Source of the DNA: JAGPCK01 sp041675505
GTDB taxonomy: Bacteria > Bacteroidota > Bacteroidia > UKL13-3
Assembly: GCA_041675505.1 (NCBI GenBank)
Contig: JBAYTR010000019.1
Location: 1-47,519, forward strand
DNA length: 47,519 bases
Direction of reading: 5' to 3'
The notes under the pieces were generated by a model. It did no database searches. It was not told where the DNA came from and saw only the letters and a list, made by a program, of their open reading frames with translations. Within the stretch, counting starts at the first letter, position 1. The number at the start of each line of letters is the position of its first letter. The position numbers were made by a program, and so were the translations under genes. Of this stretch, positions 42,315 to 47,519 are shown one piece after another.

Positions 42315-43289
42315 TTGATTGAAAAAAGCTATTTCATCGAAGCGGTTGATCCGCTGGAACTTCTGGGCGTGAACAATGGTCACCTCAAACAGCTCCAAAA
42401 CAAATTTTCCCGTCTGCGAATAGTGTCCAGAGGACATGAAATCCTGATGAAAGGAGACGAAAAAGAAATGCAACTGCTTGAAGACAAACTGGACATGATG
42501 GCCGACCACATCCGTAAGTTTGGCAAGTTGCATGAGAATTATTTTGACGAACTCGTAAAAAACAACGACCTCGTTAACGGTAATCAAACTGAACCAACTA
42601 CAGCTGACAACGATTTGCTGGTGTACGGCCCTAACGGGAAAATTGTAAAAGCACGAACACCCAACCAGCGTAAAATGCGGGAGTATGTGGAAACAAACGA
42701 TATTGTTTTTGCGATTGGCCCGGCCGGTACAGGAAAAACCTATACTGCGGTGGCTTTAGCCGTGCGGGCACTTAAAAACAAGGAAATTAAGCGCATTATA
42801 CTGGCTCGCCCTGCGGTGGAGGCAGGCGAAAACCTGGGCTTTCTTCCAGGTGATTTAAAGGAAAAAATTGACCCTTACCTGCGCCCCTTGTATGATGCAT
42901 TGGAAGATATGATTCCGGCAGAGAAGCTTAAGTTTTACATGGAAAACCGGGTAATTGAAATTGCTCCTATGGCCTTTATGCGTGGCAGAACACTGGATAA
43001 TGCCTTTGTTATTCTGGATGAGGCCCAAAATGCTACTGACCTTCAGTTGAAAATGTTCTTAACCCGCATGGGGCCCAATGCCAAGTTCATTATCACCGGT
43101 GATTTAACTCAGATTGATTTACCCCGGAAAGACCTGTCGGGTTTACCCAAAGCCATCCGCATTTTGGAAGATGTGCAGGGAATTAAAATTGCTTACCTTA
43201 GCTTCGAAGATGTGGTTCGTCACCGCTTGGTGAAGGACATTATTAAAGCTTACGAAAAGCTAGAGAATAAAAATACTAACAAAGAATAA
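42315..43289 (+). CDS. PhoH-family ATPase
   Basis: The only usable start is TTG at 42315, and the resulting N-terminus (FIEAVDPLELLGVNNGHLKQL) matches PhoH proteins of this phylum. The 324-residue product has an N-terminal about 110-residue domain, then the ATPase core with Walker A GPAGTGKT (135-142), ARPAVEAGENLGFLPGDL, Walker B AFVILDEAQNAT and ITGDLTQIDLP. Cytoplasmic PhoH ATPases bind RNA and are linked to RNA processing and ribosome maturation. purC follows after 23 bases. Confidence 0.93.
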   Translation: MIEKSYFIEAVDPLELLGVNNGHLKQLQNKFSRLRIVSRGHEILMKGDEKEMQLLEDKLDMMADHIRKFGKLHENYFDELVKNNDLVNGNQTEPTTADNDLLVYGPNGKIVKARTPNQRKMREYVETNDIVFAIGPAGTGKTYTAVALAVRALKNKEIKRIILARPAVEAGENLGFLPGDLKEKIDPYLRPLYDALEDMIPAEKLKFYMENRVIEIAPMAFMRGRTLDNAFVILDEAQNATDLQLKMFLTRMGPNAKFIITGDLTQIDLPRKDLSGLPKAIRILEDVQGIKIAYLSFEDVVRHRLVKDIIKAYEKLENKNTNKE

Positions 43290-43312
43290 TTATCTTACTT
43301 AATCGCCTATAT

Positions 43313-44272
43313 ATGAGTGTATCTTCATTAATTTCAACCAACTACTTTTTCAACAAACAAAAAACATTTTACAGAGGAAAAGTACGCGATTATTACAACA
43401 TCAATGACGAAAAACTGATTCTGATTGCCTGCGATAGAATCTCAGCATTTGACGTGGTATTGCCCAAAGCTATTCCTTACAAAGGACAGGTCCTGAATCA
43501 GATTGCCGCACGTTTTCTGGACATGACATCCGCTGATGTTCCCAACTGGAAAATGATAACGCCTGACCCGAACGTAACCATTGGTATACTGTGTCAGCCA
43601 TATGCTGTAGAAATGGTTATCCGTGGCTATTTATCAGGGCACGCCTGGAGGGAATATAAAGCCGGCAAACGTAGTGTGTGCGGAGTAGCTTTACCTGAAG
43701 GATTAAACGAAAATGACCAACTGCCTCAACCCATCATTACGCCTACCACCAAAGCCAAGGAAGGACATGATGAAGACATTTCGAGAGAAGACATTATTGC
43801 AAAAGGCATAGTTTCAGAAGAAGAATACACGCAACTGGAAGCATACACCCGAAAATTGTTTGAAATAGGCAGCAATTTCGCAGCCAAACAAAACCTGATA
43901 CTGGTAGATACCAAATATGAATTTGGTAAACGAGACGGTAAAATTTACCTGATTGATGAAGTTCACACACCCGATTCATCCCGCTATTTCTACAAAGAAG
44001 GCTATGAGGAAAGGCAAAAGAAAGGTGAGGCACAAAAACAATTGTCAAAAGAATTTGTAAGACAATGGCTCATTGAGAATGATTTTCAGGGGCAAAAGGG
44101 ACAATTAATTCCGGAGATGACCGATGAAATCATTAACAGCATTACCGACCGCTACATTGAACTTTACGAGCAACTCTTAGGAGAACCCTTTGTTAAAGGT
44201 GATTATGGAGATATTATGAACCGCATTGAAAACAACATTAACAACTGGTTGCAAAGTGAGGCAGTAGCATAA
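43313..44272 (+). CDS. purC: Phosphoribosylaminoimidazole-succinocarboxamide synthase
   Basis: PurC joins aspartate to CAIR in purine synthesis. The 319-residue protein shows FYRGKVRDYYNINDEKLILIA at the N-terminus, then DRISAFDVVLPKAIPYKGQVL, VIRGYLSGHAWREYKAGKR, and PTTKAKEGHDEDIS near the middle. The longer length (about 300-320) is that of the yeast-like form rather than the 240-residue E. coli form. It follows phoH closely. The catalytic and nucleotide-binding motifs are complete. Confidence 0.95.
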   Translation: MSVSSLISTNYFFNKQKTFYRGKVRDYYNINDEKLILIACDRISAFDVVLPKAIPYKGQVLNQIAARFLDMTSADVPNWKMITPDPNVTIGILCQPYAVEMVIRGYLSGHAWREYKAGKRSVCGVALPEGLNENDQLPQPIITPTTKAKEGHDEDISREDIIAKGIVSEEEYTQLEAYTRKLFEIGSNFAAKQNLILVDTKYEFGKRDGKIYLIDEVHTPDSSRYFYKEGYEERQKKGEAQKQLSKEFVRQWLIENDFQGQKGQLIPEMTDEIINSITDRYIELYEQLLGEPFVKGDYGDIMNRIENNINNWLQSEAVA

Positions 44273-44286
44273 TACCGTTGGGTAAA

Positions 44287-44317
44287 TTTGCGAAAGAGGT
44301 AATTTTTTCTATTTTTG
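44287..44317 (+). promoter_or_regulatory. Bacteroidota-type promoter of the NHL/T9SS gene
   Basis: TTTG at 44287-44290, a 19-nt spacer and TATTTTTG at 44310-44317 match the consensus exactly. The start of transcription near 44323 rules out the more upstream ATG at 44315 and supports ATG 44339. Confidence 0.8.
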
Positions 44318-44338
44318 ATAAAAATATTAACAAACTAT

Positions 44339-46009
44339 ATGAAGCATAAACTTTTTACAACCTTATTATTATCCGGAGCCGTGGGTGCATTTTCTGCATC
44401 TGCACAAACGGTTTCAACGTACATTGGTATTGCCAACAGTACTACAGATCCTACTAATCCCAACCAGGCTCAGGCAACTACTTTTTCTCCTTGGGGAATG
44501 GCTTTTGACAACGTAGGCAATTTTTGGTTTACCGAATCAGAAAATACTTTTGCATCACCCGTAGTTTATGGCAACCGCTTAAGAGTGCTGCAGAACAGCG
44601 ATGGTAAAGTTTATGTAAGAGGCGGAGACCCTAGTCGTGTTTCCGGTTACTACAACTATCCCGGCAGCCCAACATCCCGCTTTAGAGGAACCACAGGCAT
44701 TGTGTTTGATAATGCCGAAAATATTTATGTGGTAGACCAGGAAAACCATGCTATCCGTAAAATAGGAAAATTCTCTACCATTAGTAATGCTCAGGACGTT
44801 TCTACCTTTGCCGGTGCCGCGCCAAATGCCAACTTTCAAGGTACATCAGGCGATGCGGAAGGAACAGGCACAGCAGCCCGTTTTAACCGTCCTTGTGATA
44901 TCGTTTTTGACGGAAACAACACCTTTTATGTGTCGGATTTCGAAAATAACAGAATTAAAAAAATCAACGTAACCACCGGAGCTGTGACCAACTATGCCGG
45001 AACAGGTGCGGCTGATTTTGCTGACGGTGCTGTGGCTTCTGCGAAGTTTAACGGCCCTGCAGGATTAGCTATTGCCAACAACAAACTCTACATCGCTGAT
45101 CAAACCAATATGCGCATCCGCGTAATTGATTTAGCTACCAATACCGTATCTACCTTAGCCGGTGACGGAAGTTTTGGTAACACGGATGGATCTGCTGCTT
45201 CAGCCCAGTTTAAATTTCCTTTAGATGTAGCTGTGGCCAATGACGGAGCAGTATATGTGTGCGAAGGACAACAAGCAGGTGGTTACATCCGTAAAATTTC
45301 AGCCGGACAGGTTTCTACCTTTGCCGGAGATAAAAACGGTGCCACCGGAACCACCAATGATGTAGGTACTGCTGCTCGTTTCAACGACCCGCACTCTATA
45401 TATTATGACGGTGGCTCCAACAAGCTTTATGTAGGCGATTTTGGAAATAACCTTATCCGTGTAATTACACTTCCTACTTCGGGCACTGCTCCTGTTGCTG
45501 CCATTGGTGGTGGAGCCACTGCCGGAAAAGTAAATGATGTAATGACTTTTACCGACCAAAGCACCAACACTCCTACTACCCGCATTTGGGATGTTACCCC
45601 CAACGACCATCAATACATGAACGGCACCACTACTTCTTCAGCTTCTGTTGATGTGAAGTTTTTGGGTGTACATACGTATACCGTAACCTTACAGGTATCT
45701 AATGCTGCGGGCAGTGATATTGCTACCAAATCAGTAAGCATTTCACTTACTTCTATTGATGATGTGATGAACCAAACCTGGATCAGTCTTTACCCGAACC
45801 CGGCTGATAAACAATTCACCGTTGAGTTGCCTGCTGCCGGTAGCAACACATTGGTTCAGTTGACCGACCTTTCAGGAAAAGAAATATTCCAAACCACTTC
45901 AACTGAAAAAGCCATTACCTGCAACACTTCATCACTGAACAAAGGCATTTACTTAGTTCGTGTGGTAAACGAAGGACGCACTTCCATTAACAAACTCGTG
46001 ATTCGTTAA
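44339..46009 (+). CDS. Secreted NHL-repeat protein with PKD-like and T9SS type A domains
   Basis: I chose ATG 44339 (MKHKLFTTLLLSGAVGAFSASAQ), which gives a clean signal peptide and lies after a strong promoter; ATG 44315 would sit inside that promoter. The 556-residue protein has six-bladed NHL-type propeller repeats from about 30 to 385, each with RFNRPCDIVFD- or KFNGPAGLAIA-like strands and 'ENNRIKKI'-type turns. A PKD-like domain lies at about 388-465. A type A T9SS sorting domain ends the protein (LYPNPADKQFTVELP then KGIYLVRVVNEGRTSINKLVI). A terminator follows the stop. It should be surface-located or released. Confidence 0.9.
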   Translation: MKHKLFTTLLLSGAVGAFSASAQTVSTYIGIANSTTDPTNPNQAQATTFSPWGMAFDNVGNFWFTESENTFASPVVYGNRLRVLQNSDGKVYVRGGDPSRVSGYYNYPGSPTSRFRGTTGIVFDNAENIYVVDQENHAIRKIGKFSTISNAQDVSTFAGAAPNANFQGTSGDAEGTGTAARFNRPCDIVFDGNNTFYVSDFENNRIKKINVTTGAVTNYAGTGAADFADGAVASAKFNGPAGLAIANNKLYIADQTNMRIRVIDLATNTVSTLAGDGSFGNTDGSAASAQFKFPLDVAVANDGAVYVCEGQQAGGYIRKISAGQVSTFAGDKNGATGTTNDVGTAARFNDPHSIYYDGGSNKLYVGDFGNNLIRVITLPTSGTAPVAAIGGGATAGKVNDVMTFTDQSTNTPTTRIWDVTPNDHQYMNGTTTSSASVDVKFLGVHTYTVTLQVSNAAGSDIATKSVSISLTSIDDVMNQTWISLYPNPADKQFTVELPAAGSNTLVQLTDLSGKEIFQTTSTEKAITCNTSSLNKGIYLVRVVNEGRTSINKLVIR

Positions 46010-46031
46010 TCCGAAACACTCTTATAAAAAT

Positions 46032-46060
46032 AATCCCGGCCAAATGGTCGGGATTTTTTT
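46032..46060 (+). terminator. Intrinsic terminator of the NHL/T9SS gene
   Basis: AATCCCGGCC (46032-46041) pairs with GGTCGGGATT (46046-46055, one G-T) around an AAAT loop, followed by a T-run to 46060. Confidence 0.9.
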
Positions 46061-46115
46061 ATGCTATTCGGTATTCTGTTTTGTGGTTCACTTAGGGGAG
46101 GCTTAACCATAAGCA

Positions 46116-46144
46116 AGCCATATTGCTGAAAACAGCTATTGGCT
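46116..46144. repeat. Imperfect hairpin at the border of the accessory region
   Basis: The arms AGCCA/GCTG and CAGC/TGGCT pair around an AAAA loop, with a small internal bulge. It sits immediately after the methyltransferase stop, between core and AT-rich accessory DNA, and could be a site of recombination (attC-like in form only). Confidence 0.35.
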
Positions 46145-46153
46145 GGGGCTATT

Positions 46154-47098
46154 TTATTCGTCATAGGTTAGTTCAAGTTGTCCAATCTTAATTTGCTTGT
46201 TTTCTTGTCTGTCGCTGATGTACTCGTTGATACAGTTTGCAACATATTCTCCAAGTTTTACAGGGACTGCATTTCCAATAATTTGTTCAAGATCTGTCTT
46301 ACTACCATTGAAAATAAAATCTTCTGGAAAAGTTTGTATTAAACTTCTTTCTTTTGTTGTAAGCGGTCTTACTTTGTCCGAAATATCAACAGGATCACCT
46401 TCGTGTTTTGTGTAGCCTTTGGGAATTGGTCGGTTTACTCCACGTATTGTCGGACTTGGTTCGTAAATGCTAAAAATCCCACGTCTTGCATAACTTCTTG
46501 GATGTCGGTAGTAATACTCAACTCCTAATGATTTACCGAAATAGTCAAACAAAGTCATCTGTTTGCTTGACAAATTTTTATTGAAATATGGATTTAGAAA
46601 ATTGTCTATTGAGTGCTTATGTCCAACCAAGAAAAAGCGTTTTCTTGATTGGGGAACACCACAAAAACTTGCATCTAAAACCTGATAAGAAATTCCATAT
46701 CCTGCTTTCTTGAATATTTGCAATGCTTCTTTAAGAATGTGGCTTTTAGTAATTCGCTCAACATTCTCCATTACAAACCATTCAGGTTTTGCAGAAGATA
46801 CAATATTAGCGTAAGAAATTGTTAGGTCTGCACGCCCTAATGTTTCATCTCTTTTTCCTGCACTTGAAAAATCTTGGCAAGGTGGACCGCCAATAATCAT
46901 TTGCGGTTTTAAGTTCTTTACAAATTCAAGTCCTTCTTCACTTCCTAAGTCAGTATCGTAGATTGGGTGATTAAAATTATCTCTATAAACCTTAACTGCT
47001 GGCTCCCATTTGTCAAATGCTGCTAATATTTCAAAACCTGCATTTTGAAAACCAAGCGATAAACCGCCACAACCTGAAAATATATCTACTGTTTCCAT
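46154..47098 (-). CDS. DNA (cytosine-5) methyltransferase
   Basis: The 314-residue enzyme shows all key C5-MTase motifs: motif I DIFSGCGGLSLGF (5-17), motif IV GGPPCQDFSSAG with nucleophile C74, motif VI ENVERI (111-116), motif VIII QSRKRFFLVGH (150-160) and the C-terminal motif X GNAVPVKLGEYVA. The target domain lies between VIII and X; the recognition site cannot be read. The region is clearly more AT-rich than the rest of the window. Its start ATG overlaps the stop of the upstream small frame (TAATG), a coupled arrangement usual in restriction-modification pairs. Confidence 0.95.
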   Translation of the reverse strand: METVDIFSGCGGLSLGFQNAGFEILAAFDKWEPAVKVYRDNFNHPIYDTDLGSEEGLEFVKNLKPQMIIGGPPCQDFSSAGKRDETLGRADLTISYANIVSSAKPEWFVMENVERITKSHILKEALQIFKKAGYGISYQVLDASFCGVPQSRKRFFLVGHKHSIDNFLNPYFNKNLSSKQMTLFDYFGKSLGVEYYYRHPRSYARRGIFSIYEPSPTIRGVNRPIPKGYTKHEGDPVDISDKVRPLTTKERSLIQTFPEDFIFNGSKTDLEQIIGNAVPVKLGEYVANCINEYISDRQENKQIKIGQLELTYDE

Positions 47099-47406
47099 TA
47101 TGTGAATAGTTCTGGTGAGTTATAAATAATTGCATCAAATCGTCTTTCTGGACTTAATAAATTCTGTCCACCGCCAAGTATGATTTTTCTGATTTCTTTC
47201 TTTTCAATTCTTGGTTTTGTCAATTCGGCACAAGTAATATACCTGTGTGTAATTCTACCACTTACAGCAAATGCCTTGTCGTTTTTGGTATTGTAAGAAA
47301 GTTCATCAATAATTTTATGGTGATTGATTTGACCTTGCTTTGCAAAATCATAAAGCATTTTAAAAAGCCAAATGATAGTTCTTACTTGTCGGGTAATTGT
47401 AAGCAT
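47098..47406 (-). pseudogene. 3' fragment of a gene coupled to the methyltransferase (possibly its restriction partner)
   Basis: The frame of 102 codons opens with ATG 47406, whose first three codons (ATG CTT ACA) are exactly the reverse complement of the putative IS end. Codons after that read TRQVRTIIWLFKMLYDFA and SPERRFDAIIYNSPELF, a conserved-looking internal segment with no natural start. It overlaps the methyltransferase start by one base. The simplest reading is that an IS inserted into the 5' part of a longer gene, leaving this C-terminal part. I do not recognise the family; a restriction endonuclease or a partner subunit is possible because of the neighbour. Confidence 0.5.
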
Positions 47407-47519
47407 CCCCAAAAATAGTACGATTTATAAGTAGAAAAAATTCTAACTTTAAATTGTAAAAAAATGAAAAAGAGTAAATTCAGTCCAAGTCAAATTGCCA
47501 GCATCCTCAAAGAGTTTGA
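47398..47519 (+). mobile_element. Left end of an IS3-type insertion sequence (continues beyond the window)
   Basis: The boundary is placed at about TGTAAGCATCCCC (47398); it is inferred from the disrupted gene on the other strand and the AT-rich leader after it. Inside the element is a short AT-rich leader and then the transposase OrfA start at 47464. The right end, the target duplication and OrfB are outside the window. Confidence 0.6.
47464..47519 (+). CDS. IS3-family transposase OrfA, N-terminal fragment (cut by window end)
   Basis: The 18 complete codons read MKKSKFSPSQIASILKEF and match the start of Bacteroidota IS3-type OrfA proteins, whose N-terminal helix-turn-helix begins in this way. 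The frame runs to the window end; the apparent TGA at 47517-47519 is out of frame with it (the last two bases are an incomplete codon). Confidence 0.8.
   Translation, partial: MKKSKFSPSQIASILKEF

Noticed and set aside
44315..44338. ATG at 44315 as start of the NHL gene
   Set aside because: It lies within the -7 promoter element; ATG 44339 gives a clean signal peptide.
1..47519. CRISPR array, tRNA or rRNA genes
   Set aside because: No regularly spaced direct repeats, cloverleaf-like segments or rRNA-like sequence were seen by eye.

Overview
The window is a chromosomal segment from a member of the Bacteroidota, most likely a gliding or saprophytic lineage of the Chitinophagales/Sphingobacteriales type. 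I cannot name the genus. The evidence is: three secreted proteins carrying type IX secretion (T9SS) sorting or gliding-motility C-terminal domains; families largely found in this phylum (FISUMP, DUF2027-Smr, DUF2279, DUF5362); promoters of the Bacteroidota form TAnnTTTG, some with TTTG about 20 nt upstream; and few Shine-Dalgarno sequences. The kdsA gene shows a Gram-negative, Kdo-containing envelope. No rRNA, tRNA or CRISPR array was seen.

Layout. 1-6215 is core metabolism and information processing on the + strand: the end of rpsA with its terminator, an EVE-domain gene / pyrR / pyrB / membrane glycosyltransferase run, trpS, a deoxynucleoside kinase and a GNAT acetyltransferase. 6310-8100 is a secreted caspase-like protein joined to PEGA-like and FISUMP domains. 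8097-11547 (minus) holds kdsA and a DUF1573-HtrA operon. 11660-14579 is a DUF2279 / DUF2027-Smr / SGNH operon. 14674-19425 (minus) holds a T9SS cargo protein, an omega-amidase / methionine aminotransferase pair and an MFS exporter. 19971-28760 is dominated by a MoxR-type membrane cluster: DUF58, MoxR, DUF4350, DUF4129 and a double-length SpoIIM protein on the minus strand, with RDD, a Tet-type MFS and a helical-repeat protein diverging on the plus strand. 28749-35194 holds an ABC-F protein, GH25 lysozyme, NA37 nucleoid protein, a membrane J-protein and small unknowns. 35299-39804 is a 1501-residue adhesin-like protein with 11 PKD repeats. 40115-46009 holds rhomboid, YbaB, a quinol-monooxygenase-like gene, SAM hydrolase, PhoH, purC and an NHL-repeat T9SS protein. 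46154-47519 is AT-rich accessory DNA: a C5 cytosine methyltransferase, a truncated partner gene and the left end of an IS3-type element.

How the genes work together. pyrR-pyrB serve pyrimidine synthesis. The aminotransferase and omega-amidase form the glutamine-driven last step of methionine salvage. The MoxR/DUF58/DUF4129/DUF4350/SpoIIM/RDD set looks like one membrane-bound ATPase machine of unknown role. The methyltransferase region looks like a restriction-modification locus broken by an insertion sequence.

Most distinctive non-coding signals: a 40-bp hairpin-forming repeat present as tandem pairs at two loci, and a recurring placement of the -7 promoter box about 5 nt before the start codon, which predicts leaderless mRNAs for several genes.
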